This document shows, in pieces, positions 1-7,014 of a DNA stretch of 15,281 bases (position 1 is its first letter; every line of letters begins with the position of its first letter). A program made the translations under genes and the position numbers. Source of the DNA: Chitinophagaceae bacterium UBA4857 (GTDB lineage: Bacteria > Bacteroidota > Bacteroidia > Chitinophagales > Chitinophagaceae); NCBI GenBank assembly GCA_002399735.1, contig DHEF01000046.1:34521-49801 (forward strand), written 5' to 3'. Below the pieces are notes generated by a model that searched no databases, was not told the DNA's origin, and was given only the letters and a program-made list of their open reading frames with translations.

Positions 1-28
1 TTATTTCCAGTGGAAATGAATTAAAGAC

Positions 29-188
29 TCACACTTGTACTGCAACAACTTTATTGAGCACTGTGCTGTACGCCGTGTTTAATTGAAGTGCCTGTAATAG
101 CTGTAGTGTTAGCACGATGATGATAAGCGATATGCAGTTGAACGGAGCGTCGCAACAGCGGCTCCATCAAGGGAGGAACGATGATAAC
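29..188. repeat. Intergenic repeat copy R1 (composite)
   Basis: Two recognisable parts of the interspersed family found through this window. Positions 135-155, read on the minus strand, contain TTGCGACGCTC followed two bases later by TTCAACTG, shared with copy R2 at 2701-2721. Positions 173-187 on the minus strand give GTTATCATCGTTCC, the head of the element. Positions 31-68 on the plus strand carry a CACTTGTACTG...GCACTGTGCTG tail like copies R3-R5, but in the opposite orientation to the head. The copy is diverged, and the outer limits are approximate. Confidence 0.55.
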
Positions 189-225
189 AAAAAAATAAAA
201 ACTATTTGTTCATAATTATTTTATC

Positions 226-1677
226 ATGACTTTTAAAAAACATTTTACAACATACGCATGCATAACCGCCACCTTATTTGTATTGGCGCAGGGTTGTATG
301 CCCGCAAAAACAATAACCGATACCAGGCAAGTAAAAGTGCCTGAAACCTTTACCGGAAAAAGCGATAGTGCCACTATTGCCTCTATGCCATGGCGACAAT
401 TTTTTCACGACAGGGCCCTGGTGGGTTTAATTGATACGGCTTTGCGCAACAACCTTAATTTGCAAAACACATTGCATCGTATTTCTATTGCACGTGCAAA
501 CCTGTTGGCGGCAAAAGGTCTTCGCCTGCCATCGGTGGAAGGGTTTGTATCGGCCGCTGCCGATAAGTATGGTAAGTACACCATGACCGGTGTTGGTAAT
601 TTTGATACCAACTTATCGCCTAATGTTAACGATGACCAGAAAGTGACTACAAGCCCAACACAGGATTATTTTTTAGGTATAAAAAGTTCCTGGGAAATAG
701 ATATATGGGGCAAGTTAAAAGCCCGTAAAGAAGAAGCGGCCAATCGTTTACTGGCAACAGAAAAAGGCCGGCAGTGGGTGGTAACACAACTGGTATCGGA
801 AGTAGCAGGGCATTATTACGAGTTGTTGGCGCTGGATAAAAAACTGGAGATTGTTAAACGAAATATTCGCTTGCAGCAACAAGGGGTTGAAATTGTAAAA
901 GCACAAAAAGAAGGTGGCCGTGCCACCTCATTAGCAGTACAACAATTTCAGGCGCAGTTATTACAAACACAGGGTTTGCAGTTAGAAGCCGAGTTGGATA
1001 TTATAAAACTGGAAAACCAGTTAAACCTTTTATTGGGCAAGTATCCCGGACAAATTCCCCGTGGCGATTCTATTAACCAACAACCCGTACCTGAAATAGT
1101 ACAAGCCGGTGTGCCTGCACAAATGTTACTGCAACGCCCCGATGTACAACAGTCGGAATTATTATTAGCAGCATCAAAAGCCAATACCACAGCGGTACGC
1201 AAAGCTTTTTTACCATCGTTGGTATTAACACCTTATATGGCGTTTAGTGCTTTTAAATTGCCTTTGTTATTTGCCGATGGATCGTTAACCTATGGTTTAT
1301 TGGGTGGTTTAACACAACCCATATTTAATAGGCATCAGTTAAAAAGCAGTTTTAATATTGCCACAGCCGAGCAGCAGATTGCGTATAACGATTACAAACA
1401 AAATATTTTACAAGCTTTTCAGGAAGTGTTAAGCAGTTTAAAATCGATAGAGCAATACCGTAAAATTGTAAACGTAAACCAAAACGAAGTACAAACCTTA
1501 ACCGATGCTGTGGAAACTTCTAACGATTTATATGTAAACGGTTATGCATCCTACCTGGAAGTAATTACGGCGCAAAAAGGCGTACTGGATGCCGAGCTGA
1601 ATAAAACCTTATCGCAAAAAGAAATGCAATTGGCTTTACTAAACCTGTACCGCTCATTGGGTGGCGGCTGGGAGTAA
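226..1677 (+). CDS. TolC/NodT-type outer-membrane efflux lipoprotein
   Basis: Outer-membrane channel subunit of a tripartite efflux pump (OprM/CusC/NodT family), expected to span the periplasm as a trimer and connect to an inner-membrane RND or ABC pump through an adaptor protein. The 483-residue length is normal for the family. Residues 1-23 are a hydrophobic signal peptide ending in AQG before Cys24, a relaxed lipobox, so the protein is probably lipid-anchored. The usual motifs follow in order: WRQFFHD near residue 56, the first outer_efflux repeat with the GLRLPSV segment near 100, SWEIDIWGKLKARKEEA, a long coiled coil with Gln/Leu-rich heptads, LLQRPDV in the second repeat, and a final helical segment ending LYRSLGGGWE. 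The start is the ATG directly before the signal peptide; no Shine-Dalgarno sequence is evident. The adaptor and pump genes are not in the window and may lie to the left. Substrate cannot be inferred. Confidence 0.93.
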   Translation: MTFKKHFTTYACITATLFVLAQGCMPAKTITDTRQVKVPETFTGKSDSATIASMPWRQFFHDRALVGLIDTALRNNLNLQNTLHRISIARANLLAAKGLRLPSVEGFVSAAADKYGKYTMTGVGNFDTNLSPNVNDDQKVTTSPTQDYFLGIKSSWEIDIWGKLKARKEEAANRLLATEKGRQWVVTQLVSEVAGHYYELLALDKKLEIVKRNIRLQQQGVEIVKAQKEGGRATSLAVQQFQAQLLQTQGLQLEAELDIIKLENQLNLLLGKYPGQIPRGDSINQQPVPEIVQAGVPAQMLLQRPDVQQSELLLAASKANTTAVRKAFLPSLVLTPYMAFSAFKLPLLFADGSLTYGLLGGLTQPIFNRHQLKSSFNIATAEQQIAYNDYKQNILQAFQEVLSSLKSIEQYRKIVNVNQNEVQTLTDAVETSNDLYVNGYASYLEVITAQKGVLDAELNKTLSQKEMQLALLNLYRSLGGGWE

Positions 1678-1706
1678 ACATGCCTGCATTACACAACATT
1701 GATACA

Positions 1707-1735
1707 CGGGGCCGGCATTTGCCGGCCCCGTTTTA
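1707..1735 (+). terminator. Rho-independent terminator after efflux gene
   Basis: A perfect 10-bp stem (CGGGGCCGGC at 1707-1716 paired with GCCGGCCCCG at 1721-1730), a four-base loop ATTT, then TTTTA. It sits 30 bases after the stop codon of the efflux gene and ends that transcription unit. Confidence 0.9.
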
Positions 1736-1878
1736 TACGTTTATGCTTAACCCACCTATTATTGGCATAAATAATGCAAGCAATTAAATGCAGCAAACAG
1801 TAATGTAAAAATTACGTAGCCGCCTTGGCGCAACAAACCAGTTACCCAACGGTATAAAATGCATTTAAAAACAATACA

Positions 1879-2637
1879 ATGAAAAAGACAATTGCTATAG
1901 CCAACATTATTGCATTAGTAGTTACCATTGCGGTTAACTATGTTTCCAATACCGGCATGTTAAATGGCAATACCATGAAAACCATTTCCGATAAATACGA
2001 TAATTATTTTACGCCAGCTGGCTATGCATTCTCCATTTGGGGGCTTATTTATCTGGGGCTTTTAGGCTTTGTTATTTATACCGCAGCCAATGTAAACAAG
2101 CAGCATAATAGTAATGCTGTATTGTTACAAGTTAAATGGTGGTTTGTTATTTCATGCCTGGCCAATTCGCTTTGGGTTATAGCCTGGTTAAGCGATTATA
2201 TTGGTTTATCGGTAATTATCATGTCCATCATTTTTATTTCCTTGTTCAACATTATTGTTAACACCGGTGCTAGTTTAGGCCGTCATCCTTTTAAAACACA
2301 TCTCTTGGTTTTCTGGCCCTTCGCCATATACTTTGGTTGGATATCCGTTGCCTTTATAGCAAACACAGCAGCCTACCTTACTGCAACCGGTTGGGATGGT
2401 TCGGGCATATCTGATATTAACTGGACGGTGATTATGATTGCTGCTGCAGGCCTCGTTAATATATTAGTTATCTGGACAAGACGCCTGCATTTATTTGGCG
2501 CCGTAGGCATCTGGGCTTTATTAGCCATTGCCACCTCTAACGATAATAGCCTTATTGTAAATGCTTGTTACGTTGTGTCGGCAATATTGTCGGTAGTTAT
2601 TATTGCACGCATAGTTATAGTTGGAAAAATAAGATAG
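1879..2637 (+). CDS. Tryptophan-rich TspO/MBR-related membrane protein
   Basis: Integral membrane protein of 252 residues with about seven hydrophobic segments and roughly ten tryptophans, concentrated in WGLIY, WWFV, WVIAWL, FGWISV, WTRRL and WALLA. The N-terminal part has the pattern FTPAGYAFSIWGLIY near residues 45-60, which resembles the TspO/peripheral-benzodiazepine-receptor motif. Bacteroidota proteins of this type are usually annotated as tryptophan-rich sensory protein. Classical TspO has about 160 residues and five helices, so this is a longer relative rather than TspO itself; porphyrin or tetrapyrrole binding is possible but not shown. The start is the ATG at the beginning of the first membrane segment. 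It stands alone on the plus strand, with a terminator upstream and repeat R2 beginning 31 bases after its stop. Confidence 0.75.
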   Translation: MKKTIAIANIIALVVTIAVNYVSNTGMLNGNTMKTISDKYDNYFTPAGYAFSIWGLIYLGLLGFVIYTAANVNKQHNSNAVLLQVKWWFVISCLANSLWVIAWLSDYIGLSVIIMSIIFISLFNIIVNTGASLGRHPFKTHLLVFWPFAIYFGWISVAFIANTAAYLTATGWDGSGISDINWTVIMIAAAGLVNILVIWTRRLHLFGAVGIWALLAIATSNDNSLIVNACYVVSAILSVVIIARIVIVGKIR

Positions 2638-2811
2638 TGGTGGGGTAGGATTAATACGATTTGTTTTGTTACCAACTGTAGTTCCCTGATTGATCTTTAC
2701 TTGCGACGCTCTATTCAACTGTGGTAATGCTATTGTCTGTTTTGTTGTTGAACAAGATGCTAAAATAATAAAGGAAAATAATAGGAGTTGAAAGTTTTTG
2801 GAAGGTGTCAT
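2521..2811 (-). pseudogene. Possible lipoprotein-start remnant fused to repeat DNA
   Basis: A 96-codon minus-strand frame begins with a convincing lipoprotein signal: a charged N-terminus, a phenylalanine/leucine-rich core, and ILASC with Cys20 as the lipidation site, followed by STTKQ. After about residue 32 the frame runs through repeat copy R2 (2668-2721) and then antisense through the 3' end of the TspO-like gene, giving an Asn/Tyr-rich tail with no family character. The best reading is a genuine 5' end of a former lipoprotein gene whose remainder was lost or replaced by the repeat. It could also be a short expressed lipoprotein or a chance frame. Confidence 0.35.
2668..2721 (+). repeat. 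Intergenic repeat copy R2
   Basis: Starts GTTACCAACTGTAGTTCCCT and continues to TTGCGACGCTC and TTCAACTG. The first 43 bases match copy R6 at the right edge of the window with 5 differences by eye. It lies 31 bases after the TspO-like gene's stop. Confidence 0.75.
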
Positions 2812-3058
2812 TGTAGGTTGTATGTAATTTTGCTAGAATAATAACGAACGATTTAGGCATTGCAAAGTAAGAAGCCTACCGTTAGATGTTTATTAAAGAT
2901 AATAGAAATTATGAAGTCAATAAATGCCATCTTGTAAAGTAAAAGAATACCCGATTTAAAATGTTAACGATCAAAGCCATTACTATTGTTGACAGCCAAA
3001 ATGATTTATAAGTACAGTACAGAATGTATGCTTTATTGTATAAGACGCATCAAAATAA
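2722..3058. other. AT-rich spacer without recognised genes
   Basis: About 340 bases holding only the 5' part of the lipoprotein-like remnant (to 2811) and AT-rich sequence. I found no terminator, tRNA, clear promoter pair or convincing frame in 2812-3058. Confidence 0.5.
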
Positions 3059-3457
3059 TTATTTTAGAATTTCAGCGGAGATTACATAAAGCCTTTTCCC
3101 CATTTCATATTTCTTAAGTATAGATTCATTAGGTATTGTCCATACAAAATCCGCTTGATTTTGGTTTGCAACACTCAGTTGGTATTTATTTCCAACTTTA
3201 AAGAACCCCTCTTTATAAAACTCCGGGCAAGTAAAAATCACCGCTATTGTATCTTCTTTATATTTTGAATCATTAAACTTAATTATCTTAAATTCTACCA
3301 CCGTGCCCCAAGCAATATTTCCGCAATGAGGTGTTAACGAAACTTCATTTATTATTGCTCCTGTTAATTCATACTTGTTTCCACGTATGGAATCTTTTTG
3401 TGCAAAAATTGGGATAGAAAATAATTTAATAGTTATAATTATAAGAAGTCTTTTCAT
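3059..3457 (-). CDS. Hypothetical secreted protein, 132 residues
   Basis: Not a family I can name. The chosen ATG at 3457 places a typical signal peptide first (MKRLL, a hydrophobic stretch of Ile/Leu/Phe, and a cleavage site near residues 19-20 in IFAQ-KD); a longer frame begins 13 codons earlier but would bury the signal peptide. The mature part is about 110 residues, mostly beta-prone, with two cysteines (Cys45 in PHCGN and Cys77 in FTCPEF) that could form a disulphide in the periplasm. Near the end is NQADFVWTIPN. It is AT-rich compared with the flanking genes and is followed on the same strand by nothing recognisable. The gene upstream on this strand is another hypothetical, 91 bases away, so co-transcription is possible. 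Confidence 0.7.
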   Translation of the reverse strand: MKRLLIIITIKLFSIPIFAQKDSIRGNKYELTGAIINEVSLTPHCGNIAWGTVVEFKIIKFNDSKYKEDTIAVIFTCPEFYKEGFFKVGNKYQLSVANQNQADFVWTIPNESILKKYEMGKRLYVISAEILK

Positions 3458-3548
3458 AGTTACGATCAAATTTATTAGTTGTTTGAAACACATCAATAGA
3501 AAAAAATATTTCTTTTAGCGTATACCAAAATCTGATACTATGCAACAG

Positions 3549-4109
3549 TTAGTAATACCAATTTCCTATTAAATGAGTTCCTGTTGTAGGTTTATAATCT
3601 GAGTAATAATAAACGAGGCCATGAGTAACATCAAGTCTGCTAAATGTCATGTAATAAACTCTACTACTATCTTTTGCTACATGGAAAAATCGGCTACTAC
3701 TTAAGAGATGGCGAATTTTTTGGCCCTCCTCAACAGTAACATTATTTCGCTTCCATAATACCGAATCAGTGACCCAAATTGCGTTACCTTTTTTTGATAG
3801 AAAAATATCATTAACAGACGATAAAATTTTTTGATTTTGTTTAATTAAAATTATGTAGGATAGACGTATAAAAAATGGTTCTGAAAACCATTGAATAAAT
3901 ATGCTGGCTAAAACTACAAGCGCCCATCTTAATTTGCTTTTCCGAGAATCATTCATAAGCATGGCGATTAAAAACGAAACGCCACTTATGATAATTCCGA
4001 CAAGCAATATAATTGTGTATGTGTTTGTGTTTAATGCAAAAAATACAAAGCTTAGGATAACTGAAGCTATTCCTACTAAAAGTATTTTATGAATTAGTTG
4101 AAAGGCCAT
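3549..4109 (-). CDS. Hypothetical membrane protein, 186 residues
   Basis: No family recognised. The start is taken at the ATG at 4109, just before the first membrane segment; the frame continues 17 codons further upstream. Three hydrophobic segments lie at about residues 8-25, 31-51 and 60-80, followed by a soluble C-terminal half of about 100 residues with charged and tyrosine-rich sequence (VTDSVLWKR, VYYMTFSRLD, VYYYSDYK) ending GNWYY. The layout suggests a membrane-anchored domain, possibly sensing or scaffolding, but nothing catalytic is visible. Base composition is AT-rich, like the neighbouring secreted protein and unlike the DUF2911 genes, which may mark an acquired or fast-evolving pair. 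Confidence 0.65.
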   Translation of the reverse strand: MAFQLIHKILLVGIASVILSFVFFALNTNTYTIILLVGIIISGVSFLIAMLMNDSRKSKLRWALVVLASIFIQWFSEPFFIRLSYIILIKQNQKILSSVNDIFLSKKGNAIWVTDSVLWKRNNVTVEEGQKIRHLLSSSRFFHVAKDSSRVYYMTFSRLDVTHGLVYYYSDYKPTTGTHLIGNWYY

Positions 4110-4151
4110 TTTTGCTATATGCAATATAAGGCTTTGCTCAATAGAATTACA

Positions 4152-4256
4152 AATGCCCAAAGGCTGCCCGATGCGAAGGGTTTAGTGCGAAACGCAGTGA
4201 CGCACAGGAGCGAAGCGGAGCCCGTAGCAGCGGGAACTGCTGATGATAGCTGTTAC
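4152..4256 (-). repeat. Possible diverged repeat copy R7
   Basis: Read on the minus strand this begins GTAACAGCTATCATCAGCAG and continues TTCCCGCTGC. The GTTAC-like head, ATCAT and GCAGTTCCC words match R1 and R5. Further in it is rich in short GC palindromes (GCTCCGCTTCGCTCC and similar) not found in the other copies. Membership in the family is uncertain. Confidence 0.35.
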
Positions 4257-4277
4257 TGAAGCTGAGAGCCCCAAATG

Positions 4278-4384
4278 AGTTGTAAGTTTTAAGTAATAAG
4301 TTGTAAGTACGGCCAGAGGGTTTAAGCCGTAAGGTATAAGGCGTAAGCAATCCCATTAACCATTAACAATGAACCATTAACTAA
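4278..4384. repeat. Simple oligomer repeats
   Basis: Three adjoining low-complexity runs: AGTTGTAAGT twice (4279-4288 and 4299-4308); a TAAGcCGTAAG / TAAGGCGTAAG run at 4322-4347; and ATTAACCATTAAC / AACCATTAAC words at 4356-4382. No coding content is credible here. Confidence 0.7.
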
Positions 4385-4386
4385 CC

Positions 4387-4602
4387 TCAGGCTTTTTGAT
4401 TACGATACCACTTGTAAGCAATAATGCCAATAATTAAAAGGGGTACAAAGGCCAGGTAAATTATACCGCTGTTCATACCGCTGGCGGGGCCTTCACCTAG
4501 TTGCTGGGCGGTTTTGGTACAAATGGAGCATTGCGACCAGGCGTTAGTGGTTACTGTAAGTAAACAAATGGCGGTTGCCAGGTATTTTATCCTATTCCTC
4601 AT
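4387..4602 (-). CDS. Small CxxC envelope membrane protein, 71 residues
   Basis: Small protein with an N-terminal signal peptide (residues 1-23, cleavage likely after NAWS), immediately followed by a QCSIC motif (Cys25 and Cys28), a TAQQLGEGPASGMNSG linker, and one membrane helix at about 47-64 ending in a short basic cytoplasmic tail. I recognise this architecture, QC-x2-C-x-TA...GxNxGIxYL, as widespread in Bacteroidota and of unknown function. The two cysteines right after the cleavage site, facing the periplasm, would suit metal or heme binding or thiol chemistry; that is inference. It lies 49 bases downstream of the second DUF2911 gene on the same strand and may be the last gene of that unit. 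Confidence 0.8.
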   Translation of the reverse strand: MRNRIKYLATAICLLTVTTNAWSQCSICTKTAQQLGEGPASGMNSGIIYLAFVPLLIIGIIAYKWYRNQKA

Positions 4603-4651
4603 GATCGGGCCAAATTTGGCGCAAAGTTACGAAACTACAACTAAGGAACGG

Positions 4652-5293
4652 CTACAATTGTATAGGTAAACTTGCCTGATAGGTATCCCAGTTAATGCGT
4701 AGCTCGGCATTTTTTTCAACTGCCTCAAACTCCATGGTAAAATACTCCTCGTATTTATAGTTGCTAATAACCGGCACGGTGAATTTATATACGTCCTTTG
4801 CCTTGTTTTGCTTTAAACCCCAGGTATCTACATTGCTGTTAAGTATCAGCTCCCATTTATCTTCCTGTGGTATGCAATACATAATGTAGCGGCCGGCCAA
4901 TACTTTTTGGTTTTGTATGGTTACGTTTTTGTAAAAAGTAATTTCGGTGGCTTCGTTAGCGCCTAAACGCCAGGGCTCGTTGTATTTAATAAGGTCTTTA
5001 AACAGTTTGCGGCCGCTTAAATGCGGACGACTATAAATAACCCTCATTACCGGACTAATGGCACTATCGGTACTTATTTTTAAAATAGGAAAATTAACCG
5101 GAAAATAACTCATATCCATTGGCGAAATATCTACGGATGAGTAACTGCTGGCAGCGGTGTTGTTAGCAGGTTGTTCGGGTGTTTTAAAATAATCTGGCTG
5201 TTCCGGTTTTTCTTGTTGCTGGGTTTTATTGTTACAGGCTAAAAAAGCAGAAAGGGTTAATAATAAACAGCAGTTAACAAGTTGTTTTAACAT
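4652..5293 (-). CDS. DUF2911 lipoprotein
   Basis: Lipoprotein of 213 residues with a DUF2911 domain. The signal peptide ends at FLAC with Cys20 as the lipidated residue, followed by a polar Gln/Asn/Pro/Glu-rich linker to about residue 50. The domain then shows the characteristic words SPMDMSYFP, IYSRPHLSGRKLFKDLI, WRLGANEATEITFYK, AGRYIMYCIP, WELILN and INWDTYQASLP. DUF2911 proteins are abundant in Bacteroidota, appear beta-rich and extracytoplasmic, and have no established function. It starts only 9 bases after the stop of a second DUF2911 gene, clear evidence of tandem duplication and co-transcription. The two copies keep the same motif order but differ much in sequence and in anchoring. 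Confidence 0.9.
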   Translation of the reverse strand: MLKQLVNCCLLLTLSAFLACNNKTQQQEKPEQPDYFKTPEQPANNTAASSYSSVDISPMDMSYFPVNFPILKISTDSAISPVMRVIYSRPHLSGRKLFKDLIKYNEPWRLGANEATEITFYKNVTIQNQKVLAGRYIMYCIPQEDKWELILNSNVDTWGLKQNKAKDVYKFTVPVISNYKYEEYFTMEFEAVEKNAELRINWDTYQASLPIQL

Positions 5294-5302
5294 ACGGGCT
5301 TT

Positions 5303-5872
5303 TTATATTTTTATGGGCAACCGGGCCATGTAATTATCCCAGGCTACTACAAAGTTTATTTGCTGCGAGGCATTTTCAAAATACATACTTAACAGTTCAA
5401 CCGGCTCTGGTGTAGCTACAGATGGTACTTGCATACGCACCACATCTTTTTGGGCATCGTACTTAAAAGCACCCCAGCAATCAGTTTCGGTATTAATAAT
5501 AAAGGTCCAGTTGCCTTCCTCTACAATAGCATAAACTGTGTAACGGCCCTTGGGTACTTTTTTGCCGTTAATGGTTACGTCTTTATAAAACTCAATTTCG
5601 GTAGCCTCGTTGGCACCCATGCGCCATACTTTGCCATACTCTATTATGCCGCCATAAATGGTACGCTTTTCTTTGGCCGGCCTGCTATACACCACTCGGG
5701 CAATAGGGGCTTCTTTGGCTTTGTCCTGTATTTTTAATAAAGGGTAAGCGTTGGGGTAATAACTTACATCCAACGGCGATCTGTCAACCGCCGGTATGGC
5801 CGATTGACCCATAGCCGCGGCATACACCGTAAACATTGTAACCAATAACAATAAACCACGTATTAAAACCAT
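5303..5872 (-). CDS. DUF2911 secreted protein
   Basis: First gene of a minus-strand pair of DUF2911 proteins, 189 residues. An N-terminal signal peptide (hydrophobic residues about 4-20) ends near AMG-QS, and there is no lipobox cysteine, so this copy is probably soluble in the periplasm or secreted. The domain matches its neighbour word for word in order: SPLDVSYYPNAYPLLKI, VVYSRPAKEKRTIYGGII, WRMGANEATEIEFYK, KGRYTVYAI, WTFIIN, TDCWG, and VVAWDNYMARLPI at the C-terminus. A TATTTTTG word, a good match to the Bacteroidota -7 element, ends 4 bases before the ATG. If it is used, the message would be almost leaderless or the true start a little further in; this is uncertain. Confidence 0.9.
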   Translation of the reverse strand: MVLIRGLLLLVTMFTVYAAAMGQSAIPAVDRSPLDVSYYPNAYPLLKIQDKAKEAPIARVVYSRPAKEKRTIYGGIIEYGKVWRMGANEATEIEFYKDVTINGKKVPKGRYTVYAIVEEGNWTFIINTETDCWGAFKYDAQKDVVRMQVPSVATPEPVELLSMYFENASQQINFVVAWDNYMARLPIKI

Positions 5873-5967
5873 AGCGCAAAAATAAATAAAGGAGTTACTT
5901 GAAATTTATTTTTTACATAAACGTATTTTAAACCATTTTGTTACACAGTTGCCTGAAAACAAATTAT

Positions 5968-6567
5968 TTAACTGATACTCTTTTGCAATTGCAACTGTTG
6001 CAGGTGGGCAAATGTTTTTACATCAGCCCAAAAAACGGTGTACAATGCTTTTAACGTTTCGTAATTATTTTGTAGTATAACAAGCCCCGGAGCACTATCG
6101 TTTAAATAGGCGGAGCGCCTTACCAAACCGCCCATGCTTTTACCAATACCATCAATAGTACGGTAGTTGTATAACCAATTGTCTCGTTTCATGTATGGTA
6201 ACATACCGGCAAAACCGGCCGGTAAATGTTCATACTCCTGCTGTAAAGTGGTATAGGTTTGTTGGGCAAATGCATTTAATGTCGAATCGGTAAACTCGTT
6301 AGGGTCGTTGGCTAAAAAGTGGTCGTACACTACATCAATAAAAGCGCCGCTGTATAAACGGTAAATGGGTCGGTAAAACTCCTTGGCTTCTTTGGTGGCA
6401 GGGTGTTCATCGGTAAACTGATCAATATGCCTGTGCAACACAATGCCCCGCCTAATGGCCGGTGGATAATCAAACTGTTGTTTGCCTTTAACAAAATCGC
6501 TAATCATATTGCCCACCAACAACCCCGGCTGATTAAACGATAAACAGGCATGTGCCAAAAAATTCAT
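5968..6567 (-). CDS. Acyl carrier protein phosphodiesterase-like (AcpH/DUF479)
   Basis: Relative of E. coli AcpH, the metal-dependent enzyme that removes the 4'-phosphopantetheine arm from holo-acyl carrier protein, giving apo-ACP. The ATG at 6567 is chosen because it gives the family's standard beginning MNFLAHACLSF; a longer frame adds 14 residues of repeat-derived sequence. Length is 199 residues, close to AcpH. Family motifs visible: His6, GNMISDFVKG (residues 19-28, with Asp24), GIVLHRHIDQFTDEHP (41-56), and FIDVVYDHFLA (76-86), together an HD-like set of His/Asp ligands. Later sequence (YMKRDNWLYNY, GIGKSMGGLVRRS) also fits. It is divergent from the lyase/FabG pair. ACP turnover would suit a neighbourhood for aryl polyene synthesis, but AcpH-like genes also occur elsewhere, so the link is weak. 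Confidence 0.85.
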   Translation of the reverse strand: MNFLAHACLSFNQPGLLVGNMISDFVKGKQQFDYPPAIRRGIVLHRHIDQFTDEHPATKEAKEFYRPIYRLYSGAFIDVVYDHFLANDPNEFTDSTLNAFAQQTYTTLQQEYEHLPAGFAGMLPYMKRDNWLYNYRTIDGIGKSMGGLVRRSAYLNDSAPGLVILQNNYETLKALYTVFWADVKTFAHLQQLQLQKSIS

Positions 6568-6618
6568 ATAGATAATTGATAAAAAATAATGAGGCCTCAC
6601 CAAGCCCAATCAGCGAAA

Positions 6619-6651
6619 ATCTGCGTAACCAATCTGCGCCATCTGCGGGAA
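6619..6651 (+). repeat. ATCTGCG heptamer repeat
   Basis: ATCTGCG occurs three times within about 30 bases, ending ATCTGCGGGAAAC. Such short oligomer runs are seen in intergenic DNA of many Bacteroidota; no function is assigned. Confidence 0.6.
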
Positions 6652-6670
6652 ACAGTAATACAAATTTTAT

Positions 6671-6782
6671 GAACCCAACTGCATTACTACTAGCACCGTC
6701 CCTTGCGTCGCACTCTTGTACTGCATCAATTCTATTGGCCATTTTGCAGTACCCCGTATTTTAATCGGGGTGCCCGGTAATT
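6671..6782 (+). repeat. Intergenic repeat copy R3
   Basis: Head GAACCCAACTGCATTACTAC, then TTGCGTCGCACTCTTGTACT, then CAATTCTATTGGCCATTTTG. It matches R4 closely over about 78 bases. Inside the right part is a hairpin ACCCCG...CGGGGT (6751-6771). The tail word is duplicated: 6727-6749 and 6778-6800 agree at 18 of 23 positions by eye. Confidence 0.75.
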
Positions 6783-6842
6783 ATATTGGGCATTATGCAA
6801 AATACTTACACAAATATTTAACTCTCCAAATCAAGGGTTCAG

Positions 6843-6876
6843 CCCCCTTTCCTTTAGGAGAGGGCTGGGGTGAGGT
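6843..6876 (+). repeat. CCTTTAGG / GGGCTGGGG module
   Basis: A short palindromic module TCCTTTAGGA followed by GAGGGCTGGGGTGAGG. A related version, CTCCCCTTTAGGGGCTGGGG, lies inside repeat copy R5 at 10417-10441, so the module is mobile or recurrent independently of the GTTACC element. Confidence 0.6.
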
Positions 6877-7014
6877 TTCTAAGATACTAATTAATCAGGA
6901 GAGGTTGCAAAGCAAACAATTGTTAGTGCCGGCTAGCCGTTGGCAACAAATTTTTTACCATACCCTTATTATTTTGTTCTTTTGCGCCTTGTGTTCTTTA
7001 AACAGTAAAACTAC

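Larger units (their letters stand above)
6610..7014. other. Repeat-filled spacer upstream of lyase gene
   Basis: About 400 bases that separate two divergent genes. From left to right: three ATCTGCG words at 6619-6651, repeat copy R3 (6671-6782), a CCCTTTCCTTTAGGAGAGGG module (6843-6876), and about 130 bases of AT-rich sequence before the lyase start that should contain its promoter. I could not pick out a confident TTG / TAnnTTTG pair there. Confidence 0.6.

Noticed and set aside
4147..4356. A 69-codon minus-strand frame
   Set aside because: It lies wholly in simple and palindromic repeats, with Leu/Arg/Ser-rich sequence lacking any domain or signal.
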